Below, in pieces: positions 45,920 through 54,717 of a stretch of DNA of 64,000 nucleotides. The DNA lies in assembly GCF_900184245.1 (NCBI RefSeq), contig NZ_FXXB01000007.1, positions 248,001 to 312,000 of the forward strand. Reading direction: 5' to 3'. Source of the stretch: Brachybacterium massiliense. Its GTDB lineage: Bacteria; Actinomycetota; Actinomycetes; Actinomycetales; Dermabacteraceae. Both the position numbers and the translations under genes were made by a program. Below the pieces are notes generated by a model. The model was not told the origin of the DNA and made no database searches. It saw nothing but the letters and a program-made list of their open reading frames with translations. Numbering within the stretch: position 1 is the stretch's first letter; each line of letters opens with the position of its first letter.

Positions 45920-46756
45920 TCAGGGGGCAGCGGTCTCCCGCATGATCTCGACCTCCGCCGCCGAGGGCAGGGAGAAGTCGGGGCGCCAGAGGTGTTCGAG
46001 CGCCGCCTCGTCCAGCTCCGGGTCCTGCTCCGCGCCGTCAGGGAACACGCTGAGCATGCTCAGCATTCCGTCGTCGATCTGCAGCTCGAGCTGGAAGCGG
46101 TAACCACGCTGTGTGAAGGTCCCGCGCACCGGCCAGGTCTGGTGCCGGGGCACGGCGCGCTCCGCCGTCTCAGGCACGGTGAGCCACACCTCGCTCGCCT
46201 CCTCAGCGGGTCCGTGGGTGCGTGCGAGCAGCAGCTGAGCACGCAGCGCCGGAGCGCCGGGCAGGTCCTCGCCGTCCTCAGGCTCCGCCAGCAGCAGTGC
46301 CACCAGGTCGCGGGCAGGGGCCGGCAGCTCCCGGTCCTCCTCGTCGGACTCCTGGGAGAACGAGTCCTCACCCTCCACCTGCCCTGCGCTCCTCCGTGCC
46401 TCGAGGGCGTAGAGAGCGAGGGTGCCGGCCGCGCCGATCCCGGCGAGCACCAGGCGGGGCCGCGAGATCCCGCGGCGTCGCATCAGATCGACCAGAGCAC
46501 CGTCGAGATGCTCTCCGAGGTCCATCAGGCCGAGCGTCGCGGCGCCCGTGAGCACCCCATCCAGCGAGGGCGACAGCAGCGCCTCCTCCTCGGTGGTGGT
46601 GTCAGCAGTGAGCAGGCCGCTCACCCCCGCCACGCCGATCCGGTAGGCGGCGCGGGACCACGGTCCGAGGCGGCGGGGTTCGATGAGGGAGATCCCGCTG
46701 ACGACGGCCGCAGCGGCGGCGGTGCGGAGCGGAGCAGGGAAGGAGTACGAGGTCAT
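45920..46756 (-). CDS. Hypothetical protein with hydrophobic N-terminal half
   Basis: A 278-residue protein with moderately hydrophobic segments in the first 120 residues (TAAAAAVVSGISLIEP, LVLAGIGAAGTLALYALEA), an acidic middle (about 125-145) and a C-terminal beta-rich domain. No family recognised. The ATG at 46756 follows a TACTAT box by 6 nt and shares a 55-nt divergent promoter region with the DUF2079 gene, whose own box lies on the other strand. Confidence 0.7.
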   Translation of the reverse strand: MTSYSFPAPLRTAAAAAVVSGISLIEPRRLGPWSRAAYRIGVAGVSGLLTADTTTEEEALLSPSLDGVLTGAATLGLMDLGEHLDGALVDLMRRRGISRPRLVLAGIGAAGTLALYALEARRSAGQVEGEDSFSQESDEEDRELPAPARDLVALLLAEPEDGEDLPGAPALRAQLLLARTHGPAEEASEVWLTVPETAERAVPRHQTWPVRGTFTQRGYRFQLELQIDDGMLSMLSVFPDGAEQDPELDEAALEHLWRPDFSLPSAAEVEIMRETAAP

Positions 46757-46768
46757 CCGCGAATAGTA
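46757..46768 (-). promoter_or_regulatory. Leaderless promoter of the 45920-46756 gene
   Basis: TACTAT at 46768-46763 (minus), 6 nt, then ATG at 46756. Confidence 0.55.
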
Positions 46769-46799
46769 GAGCGTCTGCGGACCGCTCGGCCACGCGATA

Positions 46800-46811
46800 T
46801 ACGCTCGCCCC
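46800..46811 (+). promoter_or_regulatory. Leaderless promoter of the DUF2079 gene
   Basis: TACGCT at 46800-46805, 6 nt, then GTG at 46812. Confidence 0.55.
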
Positions 46812-48245
46812 GTGGATACTCCGACCGCTGCTCCTCCCGTGCCGCGGCGCAGTGCGTCAGAGCCCCCGGACGGCGGCCTCGTGCGTGCTCTGGTGCCCGG
46901 GCTGCTCGCGATCGCGGCGACTCTCGCCTACGGTCTGCTGGGCTCCCAGCAGTTCCGCAATCTGGTGGCGCGGTCGTGGGACCTGGGCATCTTCACCCAG
47001 CTCGCGCGCGCCTACGGGGAGCTGCGCGCGCCGATCGTGCCCATCAAGGGCGATGACGTGAACCTGCTGGGCGATCACTTCCATCCGCTGCTGGTGCTGC
47101 TGGCGCCGGTGTGGTGGGTCTGGCCCTCGGGCGAGGCGCTGCTGTGGACGCAGGCGCTGCTGTTCGGGCTCTCGGCGATCCCGCTGACGACGCTGGCGAT
47201 CGACCGGCTCGGCCCGCGGCTGGGCTCCCTCGCGGGCGGGGCGTACGTGTTCTCCTTCGGGCTGCAGTCCGCGGCCGCAGTGCAGTTCCACGAGATCGCC
47301 TTCGCGGTGCCGCTGCTGGCGCTGGCGCTGACGGCCCTGCTGCGCGAGCGGGTGCGGACGAGCGTGCTGTGGGCGGCGCCGCTGGTGTTCGTGAAGGAGG
47401 ATCTGGGACTCACGGTCGCCCTGCTGGGGGTGCTGATCGCGCTGCGCCACCGCCCCCACCGCGTCGAAGGCGTCGCGCTGGCCGGCTGGAGTGCGGGCTG
47501 GTTCGTGCTGTCGACGTTCGTGATCCTGCCGCTGCTGAACACGACCGGGCAGTACGACTACACCGACAACCTCGGCTCTCCGCTCGAGGTCTTCTGGCCG
47601 CCCGTGAAGTGGCTGACCGTGCTGATGCTGGTGCTCACGGCCGGGGTGATCGGTGCCCGCTCGCCGCTGATCTGGCTGATGGTGCCCACGCTCGCCTGGC
47701 GCTTCACCGGCACGGTGGAGTTCTACTGGGACTGGTACTGGCACTACAACGCCGTGCTCATGCCGATCGCGCTTGCGGCGATGCTCGAGGCGCTCGGTGA
47801 CCGCCGCACTGGGCGCGCGGTGGCGTGGTGGCGGCGCGATGCGCCGGTTCCGGTGCGACGGATCCGGGCCACCGCGGTGGTGGCCTCGGCGCTGGTGACG
47901 CTGCTGCTCGGCTCGGCGATGCCGATCCTGGACGTGGTGCGGCCCAGCAAGTGGGAGCCGACCTGGCGGGCGGAGCCGGCGGCCGCCGCGCTCGAGGCGG
48001 TCCCGGACGGCTCGGTGCTCGCGGTAGACATCACCCTGATGGCGCATGCGGTGCCGGAGCACGAGGTGCAGTGGCTGCACGGCCCGAACCAGCGGGTGCC
48101 GGACTGCATGCTCAGCGACCACTACGCCTTCTCCTGGGCGGGCGATCCGCCGCAGGATCCGGCGCTCTGGGCTCAGCAGGAATGGGGCACCGAGTACCGC
48201 ACCGTCTTCGAGGACGGCGGATTCACCGTGGTGTGCCGGGCCTAG
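46812..48245 (+). CDS. DUF2079 polytopic membrane protein (glycosyltransferase-like)
   Basis: A 477-residue protein with about ten hydrophobic segments and the DUF2079 hallmarks: RSWDLGIFTQLARAYG, LLGDHFHPLL and FVKEDLGLTVALLG, followed by a C-terminal soluble part (EVQWLHGPNQRVPDCML). The family resembles GT-C glycosyltransferases with lipid-linked sugar donors, but no member's reaction is firmly known to me. The GTG at 46812 follows a TACGCT box by 6 nt. Its stop codon overlaps that of the convergent gene in a shared CTAG. Confidence 0.88.
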   Translation: MDTPTAAPPVPRRSASEPPDGGLVRALVPGLLAIAATLAYGLLGSQQFRNLVARSWDLGIFTQLARAYGELRAPIVPIKGDDVNLLGDHFHPLLVLLAPVWWVWPSGEALLWTQALLFGLSAIPLTTLAIDRLGPRLGSLAGGAYVFSFGLQSAAAVQFHEIAFAVPLLALALTALLRERVRTSVLWAAPLVFVKEDLGLTVALLGVLIALRHRPHRVEGVALAGWSAGWFVLSTFVILPLLNTTGQYDYTDNLGSPLEVFWPPVKWLTVLMLVLTAGVIGARSPLIWLMVPTLAWRFTGTVEFYWDWYWHYNAVLMPIALAAMLEALGDRRTGRAVAWWRRDAPVPVRRIRATAVVASALVTLLLGSAMPILDVVRPSKWEPTWRAEPAAAALEAVPDGSVLAVDITLMAHAVPEHEVQWLHGPNQRVPDCMLSDHYAFSWAGDPPQDPALWAQQEWGTEYRTVFEDGGFTVVCRA

Positions 48246-49096
48246 TTCCCCGTGTCCGGGCCGGAGCCGTTACCGTCGCCGCCGTCGTTGCCCCCGTCAG
48301 CGCCGCCGCCGTCGTTGCCCCCGTCAGCGCCGCCGCCGTCGTTGCCCCCGTCAGCGCCGCCGCCTTCGTTGCCCCCGTCAGCGCCGCCGCCTTCGCCGCC
48401 ACCGGGCTGTTCGGACGAGCTGCCGTCGCCCGGATCCGGCTGGGTGGGTTCGGGATCGCTCGACTCAGGATCGTCCGGCTCTTCCGGCTCGGGCTCCGTC
48501 GGCTCGGGCGGGGTGCCGGTGTTCGGGGGAGTCTGCGGCGCGCTCGGCTCTCCCGACGGGGTCTCCTCGGGGGTCGATGTGCCCGGAGCAGGTGCAGGTG
48601 CCGGGGCAGGCGCCGGAGTCCATCCCCCGCCGCCGCCGTTGCCGCCGTGCGAACCACCGCTGCCGCCGTTCGAGCCGCCCGAGGATCCGCCGCGACGGTC
48701 GCCGTCGCCGCTCGACCCGCCGGGCTCGGTGCCCGGCGCCGGGGCGTCCTCGGCGGGGTCGGTCTCGGTGGGGTCCTCGGACTCGCTCGGCGTCTCGGAG
48801 GGGCTCTCGCTGGGCTCCTCGCTGGGCGTCGGGGCACCGCCGCCGTCCGAGGGAGCGGGGGTTGAGGGTTCCGTCTCGGCAGGCTGCGGGGTCGCAACGG
48901 GCTCCGAGGTCTCGGTGGGCTCGGCATCTCCGGCGAGGGCCGCGAGCGGGCCCATCCCCGCGACGCCGAAGCCGGTCACCGCACCGACGCCGACGATGCT
49001 CGCCACCGCGAGGCCGCGCAGGAGACCCTGACGGGTCGGAAGCGCACCGGTGCTTCGGATACCGGTGGCGCGACGCCTGCCCTTCCCTGTGCCCAT
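48242..49096 (-). CDS. Membrane-anchored low-complexity protein with Gly/Asn/Asp repeats
   Basis: A 284-residue protein with a basic N-terminus, one hydrophobic segment (about 28-50, a signal or anchor), then low-complexity Pro/Ser/Thr/Glu sequence, a Gly/Ser-rich stretch, an Ala-Pro repeat and at the C-terminus four copies of a nine-residue GGGADGGND-type repeat. Likely a cell-wall-spanning or surface stalk. No enzyme domain. ATG 49096 is taken as start. Function unknown. Confidence 0.75.
   Translation of the reverse strand: MGTGKGRRRATGIRSTGALPTRQGLLRGLAVASIVGVGAVTGFGVAGMGPLAALAGDAEPTETSEPVATPQPAETEPSTPAPSDGGGAPTPSEEPSESPSETPSESEDPTETDPAEDAPAPGTEPGGSSGDGDRRGGSSGGSNGGSGGSHGGNGGGGGWTPAPAPAPAPAPGTSTPEETPSGEPSAPQTPPNTGTPPEPTEPEPEEPDDPESSDPEPTQPDPGDGSSSEQPGGGEGGGADGGNEGGGADGGNDGGGADGGNDGGGADGGNDGGDGNGSGPDTGN
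48281..48388 (-). repeat. Four tandem 27-nt repeats in the low-complexity gene
   Basis: Units begin at 48281, 48308, 48335 and 48362; the first three are identical and the fourth has one base change, with a partial fifth to about 48400. Each encodes nine residues of the type GGGADGGND. Confidence 0.9.
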
Positions 49097-49174
49097 CGAT
49101 GCTCCCCCTGGCCTGTGCTGTGTGCTCTCAGCGTACTGGCGCCGCCCGTCCCTCAGCAGGAACAGCGGCAGGTC

Positions 49175-50575
49175 TCACACTGGATCGGCCCGCTCGGACG
49201 GCGGGATCCGGCCGCGATGGTGACGGGGATCGGTGCGGGCACGCTCCCGCTGCAGCCGCTCCCGCTCGACCCACGCGGACTCCAGGCGCAGCCGCCACGG
49301 CGAGTACCGTTCCGCGGCGAGAGCGATCTGCAGGCCCCGCGAGAGCGCCAGATCCGTCGCGGAGACGGGCAGGGCGGCGAGCGCCTCGGCGTGCTCGGGG
49401 AGCCGATGCGCGGTCCCGCACGCGCTCCAGCGTGCGGCGACCTGCAGGATCCGACTGCGGGTGTCGAGCATCGAGTGTCGAGCTCCGCGGATCTCGAGCA
49501 GCTGCGCGCCGGGGATGCGTCCGGCCAGGTCACGGGCTATCGAGGGCGGAGAGACCAGGTCGTGTGAGCCGGTGAGCACGAGCGTGGGGGCGGTGATCGC
49601 GGGGGCCAGCTCGTGCAGGTCCACCCGCTCGCGTTCGAAGGGGGCGACCGCTCGGGCCTGCTCTGCCTCCAGCAGCAGGGAGTCCAGCGGGCCGCCGTCG
49701 GCGTGATGGCCCCGCCCCAGCTCGGTGTGCATGATCCGGGCGGTGAGATCGTGCTCGATCACGTACGGCGTGGACTGCAACCAGGTCTGGTTCAGCACCT
49801 GGCGCACGCTGGTCCAGGTCAGGCTCCCGCGGCCCACGGCGAGCAGGTCCACGAGATCTCGCACGGCCTCCGGGCCGCCGTGCTCATGCACGGCCAGCAC
49901 CACCGGGCCGGCGCGGGAGGCATCCAGGGCGCCCTCCTGCGCGAGGCGCCGCAGGGTGCGCGCGGTGGTGTCGGTGGCCGGATCGTTCCCCTCCCAGTAC
50001 AGGTCGCGCAGCGCCTGCTGGGCGATCGCCTCGTCCCCGGCCGAGGTGAACGGGGAGTCCAGCACGAGGGAGTGCACCCGCTGCGGGTGGAAGATCGCCA
50101 GCAGCTGCGCGAGATAGGCCCCGTACCCGGTGCCCACCACCGCGGCCTGTCGCACCCGGGCATGGTCGAGCACCGCGAGCAGATCCCCGATCACCTCGCG
50201 CAGCGACATCGCCGTGACGGGGAGGTCCTCTCCCCGGGAGTCGAGCCGGGACAGTCCCACCCCTCGGTGCTCCATCATCAGCACGTCCAATCCGCGCCCG
50301 GCCATGCTGCGCCGCAGCACGTCGTAGGGCAGCACCGAGGCGCGGGACGGGCCGTCGGGGATCAGCAGCACCGGCACCTGCGGCTCGGCGGTGCCGCGGG
50401 GATGCCCGCTCGTGGCGCGCACCCGGCGCGGGACCGTGCGCGCGTAGCGCAGGGGGAACAGTCGCGGATCCTCGGCGGAGATCTCGCGGTAGACCGTCAT
50501 CAGGTCGTTGCGCAGCTGCAGCAGGTCGTCCTGCGCAGAGCGGTCGAACAGTTCGACGGCGCGGCTGCGCGTCAT
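49175..50575 (-). CDS. Alpha/beta hydrolase-fold protein with Gly at the nucleophile position
   Basis: A 466-residue protein with the alpha/beta hydrolase core: VPVLLIPDGPSRAS, MMEHRGVGLSR, and VVGTGYGAYLAQ, then VLTGSHDLVSPP (acid) and GARHSML (His). At the nucleophile elbow the residue is Gly150 (codon GGG at 50126-50128) where Ser is normal, so hydrolase activity is doubtful. The ATG at 50575 overlaps the S9 peptidase stop by 4 nt. The C-terminal 80 residues are Arg-rich and unassigned. Confidence 0.82.
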   Translation of the reverse strand: MTRSRAVELFDRSAQDDLLQLRNDLMTVYREISAEDPRLFPLRYARTVPRRVRATSGHPRGTAEPQVPVLLIPDGPSRASVLPYDVLRRSMAGRGLDVLMMEHRGVGLSRLDSRGEDLPVTAMSLREVIGDLLAVLDHARVRQAAVVGTGYGAYLAQLLAIFHPQRVHSLVLDSPFTSAGDEAIAQQALRDLYWEGNDPATDTTARTLRRLAQEGALDASRAGPVVLAVHEHGGPEAVRDLVDLLAVGRGSLTWTSVRQVLNQTWLQSTPYVIEHDLTARIMHTELGRGHHADGGPLDSLLLEAEQARAVAPFERERVDLHELAPAITAPTLVLTGSHDLVSPPSIARDLAGRIPGAQLLEIRGARHSMLDTRSRILQVAARWSACGTAHRLPEHAEALAALPVSATDLALSRGLQIALAAERYSPWRLRLESAWVERERLQRERARTDPRHHRGRIPPSERADPV

Positions 50576-52725
50576 GAGTCCTTCCCGATGGTGTCCCACA
50601 GGAAGGTGTACAGCAGGGCGTTCATCCGCGCGGCCTGCTCGTTGGTGGCCGCACCGCCGTGACCGCCCTCGATGTTCTCCCAGTAGCGCACGTCGGCGCC
50701 GAGCGACTCCATCGCGGCGGTGAACTTGCGGGCGTGCCCGGGGTGGACCCGGTCATCGCGGGTCGAGGTGAGCACGAAGGTGGGCGGGTACTGCACGTCC
50801 TCGCGCAGCAGGTGGTACGGGCTGAAGGTGCGCACGTACTCCCAGTCCTCGGTGTCCGGGTCGCCGTACTCGGCCATCCAGGAGTGCCCGGCCAGCAGGT
50901 GGCTGTAGCGCTTCATGTCCAGCAGCGGCACCTGGATGATCACCGCGCCGAACAGCTCGGGGTACTGGGTGACCATGTTGCCGGTGAGCAGACCGCCGTT
51001 GGAGCCGCCGCGCACGGCGAGGTGGTCGCGGTCGGTGACCCCGCGCTCGACGAGGTCCTTCGCCACCGAGGAGAAGTCCTCGTAGGCGCGGTGGCGGTTC
51101 TCCTTGAGCGCGGCCTGATGCCAGCGCGGCCCGTACTCGCCGCCGCCGCGGATGTTGGCCAGCACGTAGGTGCCGCCGCGCTCGAGCCATGCCTTGCCGA
51201 TCGCTCCCAGGTAGGAGGGGGTCAGGGAGATCTCGAAGCCGCCGTAGCCGTACAGCAGGGTGGGCTGGACCTCGCCCGCCTCCACCCGGTCCGGGCGGGA
51301 GATCTCGAAGTAGGGGATGCGGGTGCCGTCATCGCTGGTCGCGAAGTGCTGGCTGACGTCGAGGCCCTCAGCCTCGAAGCGGGCCGGGGCGGACTTGATC
51401 AGCTCGAGCTCTCCGGCCTGGCCGCCGCCGGCGACCTCGTGGAGGTCGCCCAGCAGCAGACGGGTGGGCTCGATGAAGTCGGTGACGGTCACCCACACCT
51501 CGTCGCTCACGTCCGCATCGACCGCGGAGACGCCGATCGCGCCGCGCAGCTCCGGGTAGAGGTCCTGGCGCACCCACTGCCCGTGCTCGTCCCGGGTGTG
51601 GACCTCGAGCCGGTGCACCACGTCCTCGAGGATCGAGAGCACCACGGCGGTGCGGGTGATGGTCATGTCCGCGAGCGAGGTGGTCTCAGTGGGCTCGAAC
51701 AGCATGTGCAGCTCGGGCTCACCGGCGAGGAAGCGGTCGAGGTCGCCCACCACGAGCGAGCCGGCCGGGTAGGTCGCCTCGCCGATCTCCCAGTCGCTGC
51801 GGGGGCTGAAGATGCCCAGGTCCCGGTGGGCGTTCGCCTCGAGGTCCGCGGGGACGTCGAGGGTGGTCAGGGTGGGCGGCTGCTGCGTGCGATCCACGAG
51901 GTGGAGGGTGTTGTCGTAGAAGGCGTGGGCCTCGACCACCCAGTCCCGCTCCCAGCCGGGGGTGGAGTCGTGGGCGGCGAAGACGGCCATGTCGGACGCT
52001 GCGACCTCGTGCACCAGCTCGGCCTGGGCGAGCTCGGTGCCACGGCGCCAGATCCGTGCCTGCCGGGCGTAGCCCGAGCTGGTCATGGTGCCCTCGCCGA
52101 AGTCGGTCGCGGCCCAGACGGTGTCCTCGTCGATCCAGCTCAGGGAGCCCTTCGCCTCGGGCCGCTCGAAGCCACCCTCGGCGGCGGGCACGAAGGAGAG
52201 GGTCTCGAGGTCGAACTCGCGGGTGACATCCGCGTCGGAGCCGCCATGGGAGAGGTCCACGAGCGCGCGCCGGTAGGGCTCACCCTCAGCGGATCCCGAC
52301 GGGCGCAGCAGGCGGGCGCCGTGCCACACCCAGTCCTCCTCCTCGTCCCGGTTGAGCGCGTCGACGTCCAGCAGGATCTCCCACTCGGGCTCCTCGGTCC
52401 GATAGGACTCGAGGGTGGTGCGCCGCCAGAGGCCGCGCTCGTGCTCGGCGTCGGTCCAGAAGTTGTAGAGGTGCTCCCCGCGCTTGACCACGCCGGGGAT
52501 GCGGTCCTTGGCGTCGAGGATCTCGCGGATCTCGTGCTGGAGCGTGGCCGCGAGCGGCTTGCCCGACGGGTCGCGGGGATCGCTCGCCTCGTCGAGCTCC
52601 GCCTCCGCCGCGGCATTGCGCTCACGCACCCAGGCCAGGGCGTCCTCGCCGGTGACCTCCTCGAGCCACTGGTGGGGGTCGGTGCTGCCGTCGGAGGCGG
52701 GCAGCTGCGGTGCGCTCTGGGTCAT
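50572..52725 (-). CDS. Prolyl oligopeptidase family (S9A) serine peptidase
   Basis: A 717-residue peptidase with an N-terminal seven-bladed propeller and a C-terminal catalytic domain. The nucleophile Ser lies in VRGGSNGGLL (about residue 574), the Asp in STRDDRVHPGHA (about 657) and the His in IEGGHGG (about 688). It cleaves after proline in short peptides; no signal peptide, so cytoplasmic. It overlaps both neighbours by ATGA, forming a SRPBCC-S9-hydrolase operon. Confidence 0.95.
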   Translation of the reverse strand: MTQSAPQLPASDGSTDPHQWLEEVTGEDALAWVRERNAAAEAELDEASDPRDPSGKPLAATLQHEIREILDAKDRIPGVVKRGEHLYNFWTDAEHERGLWRRTTLESYRTEEPEWEILLDVDALNRDEEEDWVWHGARLLRPSGSAEGEPYRRALVDLSHGGSDADVTREFDLETLSFVPAAEGGFERPEAKGSLSWIDEDTVWAATDFGEGTMTSSGYARQARIWRRGTELAQAELVHEVAASDMAVFAAHDSTPGWERDWVVEAHAFYDNTLHLVDRTQQPPTLTTLDVPADLEANAHRDLGIFSPRSDWEIGEATYPAGSLVVGDLDRFLAGEPELHMLFEPTETTSLADMTITRTAVVLSILEDVVHRLEVHTRDEHGQWVRQDLYPELRGAIGVSAVDADVSDEVWVTVTDFIEPTRLLLGDLHEVAGGGQAGELELIKSAPARFEAEGLDVSQHFATSDDGTRIPYFEISRPDRVEAGEVQPTLLYGYGGFEISLTPSYLGAIGKAWLERGGTYVLANIRGGGEYGPRWHQAALKENRHRAYEDFSSVAKDLVERGVTDRDHLAVRGGSNGGLLTGNMVTQYPELFGAVIIQVPLLDMKRYSHLLAGHSWMAEYGDPDTEDWEYVRTFSPYHLLREDVQYPPTFVLTSTRDDRVHPGHARKFTAAMESLGADVRYWENIEGGHGGAATNEQAARMNALLYTFLWDTIGKDS

Positions 52726-53306
52726 CGGGTCTCCTCGTCGGATGCGGTGTGCTCGAAGGCGGTGAAGTCGGTCAGGGTGGTCTTCCACAGCGCCTTCCAG
52801 GCCTCGCGGCCCTCGGCGGTCTCGATGCCCTTGTGCTCGAGACCGACGGTGCTGCGCTCCGAGTCCTTCGCGGTGATGTTCACCGAGAGGCGGGAGCCGT
52901 CGCTCACCGCGGCGCGCCAATAGCGCCACGTGGGAGTGTCGCTCAGGCGCACCTCATCCAGGCCCAGCTCCTCGCGGCGCGGGGCGGTGAGGAAGGCGTC
53001 CCACCTGGCACGCACGGCATCGGGATCGCCGGGCACGGTGCGGGAGGCCGACGCGGCGAAGTCGCCCTGGCAGCTCCGGCCCACCACGCGGCGGCCGATG
53101 ATCTGCTCGTAGGCGACGGTCACGCCCTGCGCCCACCACTCGGTGATCTCCCAGCGCTGCGGCAGCAGGCGGGCGATCGAGGTGTGGTCGAAGTCGCGAC
53201 CCCCGGCCTCGTCGATCCGCTGCGCCCAGGTGCTCAGCGGCGTGCCCGTCCCGGCCTCGATCCGGGCGGCGTGGGGATGCTCCGAGGGAGGGATCTCGTG
53301 GCTCAT
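52722..53306 (-). CDS. SRPBCC-like protein with DUF4287-type N-terminus
   Basis: A 194-residue soluble protein. The N-terminal 50 residues (IEAGTGTPLSTWAQRIDEAG) resemble the DUF4287-type helical module, and the remainder (WWAQGVTVAYEQIIGRR, TWRYWRAAVSDGSRLSVNI) resembles an SRPBCC or AHSA1-like fold. The ligand is unknown. ATG 53306 lies 6 nt after a TAGGCT box. First gene of the three-gene operon. Confidence 0.7.
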   Translation of the reverse strand: MSHEIPPSEHPHAARIEAGTGTPLSTWAQRIDEAGGRDFDHTSIARLLPQRWEITEWWAQGVTVAYEQIIGRRVVGRSCQGDFAASASRTVPGDPDAVRARWDAFLTAPRREELGLDEVRLSDTPTWRYWRAAVSDGSRLSVNITAKDSERSTVGLEHKGIETAEGREAWKALWKTTLTDFTAFEHTASDEETR

Positions 53307-53318
53307 GGGATCAGCCTA
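53307..53318 (-). promoter_or_regulatory. Leaderless promoter of the SRPBCC-S9 operon
   Basis: TAGGCT at 53318-53313 (minus), 6 nt, then ATG at 53306. Confidence 0.5.
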
Positions 53319-53381
53319 CGGGGGTCCGGCGGCGTAGGTCACAGCGGCACGGAGACACCGACCGCGTGGAACACTGGCGGC

Positions 53382-54596
53382 ATGCGTCGTCGTCCCCTGC
53401 TCGCCCTCGCCCCTGCTCTCGCGCTGGCCGCCTGCACCGCCGAGGAGCCGGGAGCTGATCCCACCGGCGACGGGCCGAGCGACTCCGGCGGCTCGAGCGA
53501 CACGGGCGGCGCGAGCGACGCGGGCGGCGCCACCGAGCCCACCGAGGCGCCCACCACCGAGCCGCCCACCGCGGCGGAGCAGCTGCTGGAGAGCCTCTCC
53601 CCGCGCGAGCTCGCCGGCCAGCTGGTGCTGGTGGGTATCCCTGCGGGCACGGAGGTCCCGCAGGAGGTGCTCACCGAGCACCACGCCGGGGGCCTGTTCC
53701 TGCTCCAGGTCTGGGAGAGCGCCGAGACGGTCGAGGCCACGCTAGCGATCGCGCAGGAGCTCGCCCGCCCCGATCTGCCCGCCCTGATCGCGGTGGACCA
53801 GGAGGGTGGGCAGGTGCGGATGCTGCGCGGGGACGCCGCCCGGCGCACCCCGTCGGCCGAGGAGCTCGGCGCACAGGGGGTGGAGGCGACCACAGAGGCG
53901 TACACGAGCATCGGCGAGGACCTCTCCGCGCTCGGCATCCATGTGGCTCTCGCCCCGGTCGCAGACGTCGTGGACCCGGCGCTCGGCGGCGCCAACGAGC
54001 CCGTCGGCGGTCTGGACCGCGGCTTCGGCACCGAGCCGGAGGCCGTGGGCGAGCACGTCGTCGCGGCGACGACCGCGCTCGAGGAGCAGGGCGTGGCCGC
54101 GACGCTCAAGCACTTCCCGGGCCTGGGCCGGGTCGAGCAGAACACCGACTTCTCCGCCGAGGGGATCGAGGACGAGATCACCGGGCCCGAGGATCCGTTC
54201 CTCGAGTCCTTCCGGGCCGGGATCGAGGCCGGGGCGCAGCTGGTGATGATGTCCTCCGCGATCTATCCGCAGCTCGAGCCGGAGGTGCCTTCGATGTTCT
54301 CCTCCGCCGCGATCGAGGACCTGCTGCGCGGGAGCCTCGGCTTCGAGGGCCTCGTGGTCACCGACGACATCGGCGCCGCGAAGGCCGTCGCCGACGTGCC
54401 CGTCCCCGAGAGGGCCACCCGCCTGCTCGAGGCCGGTGGGGACGTGGTGCTCACGGCCGACGCCTCGCTGACCGGTCAGCTGGTCGACGCGATCGAGGAC
54501 TGGGCCGCGCGCGGCCAGGAGCAGCAGCGCCGGGTGCGGGAATCGGCCGGGCGGATGCTGGCCCTCAAGCAGCAGCTGGGACTGCTCGCGGAGTAG
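53382..54596 (+). CDS. Glycoside hydrolase family 3 lipoprotein, NagZ-like
   Basis: A 404-residue exported protein: lipoprotein signal with LAAC (Cys18), a Gly/Ser/Thr/Pro-rich linker (about 20-65) and a GH3 catalytic domain. IAVDQEGGQVRML, LAPVADVVDP and KHFPGLGRVEQNTDFS follow the beta-N-acetylhexosaminidase pattern, and the nucleophile Asp is likely in VVTDDIGA. The His-Asp dyad loop of NagZ (KHFPGHG...DSH) is altered to GLG...NTD, as in some actinobacterial relatives. An AACACT sequence 6 nt before ATG 53382 could be a weak leaderless box. Confidence 0.9.
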   Translation: MRRRPLLALAPALALAACTAEEPGADPTGDGPSDSGGSSDTGGASDAGGATEPTEAPTTEPPTAAEQLLESLSPRELAGQLVLVGIPAGTEVPQEVLTEHHAGGLFLLQVWESAETVEATLAIAQELARPDLPALIAVDQEGGQVRMLRGDAARRTPSAEELGAQGVEATTEAYTSIGEDLSALGIHVALAPVADVVDPALGGANEPVGGLDRGFGTEPEAVGEHVVAATTALEEQGVAATLKHFPGLGRVEQNTDFSAEGIEDEITGPEDPFLESFRAGIEAGAQLVMMSSAIYPQLEPEVPSMFSSAAIEDLLRGSLGFEGLVVTDDIGAAKAVADVPVPERATRLLEAGGDVVLTADASLTGQLVDAIEDWAARGQEQQRRVRESAGRMLALKQQLGLLAE

Positions 54597-54717
54597 AGCT
54601 CAATCCTGCTCCTCTGACTGAGCTCCTACCGCTCGCGAGCTCGCAGTACGTCGCTCAGTCCTGCTCCATTCACTGAGCTCCTACCGCTCGCGAGCTCGCA
54701 GTACGTCGCTCAGTCCT
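54597..54717. repeat. Duplicated 55-nt hairpin element between convergent genes
   Basis: Copies start at 54617 and 54672; 46 nt are identical, and a partial copy precedes them. Each contains arms ACTGAGC/GCTCAGT around a GCTCGCGAGC palindrome. The second copy includes the thiD stop codon. It probably works as a bidirectional terminator. Confidence 0.85.

Noticed and set aside
48281-48388. CRISPR-like array
   Set aside because: The 27-nt units are directly adjacent without spacers and form an in-frame coding repeat.
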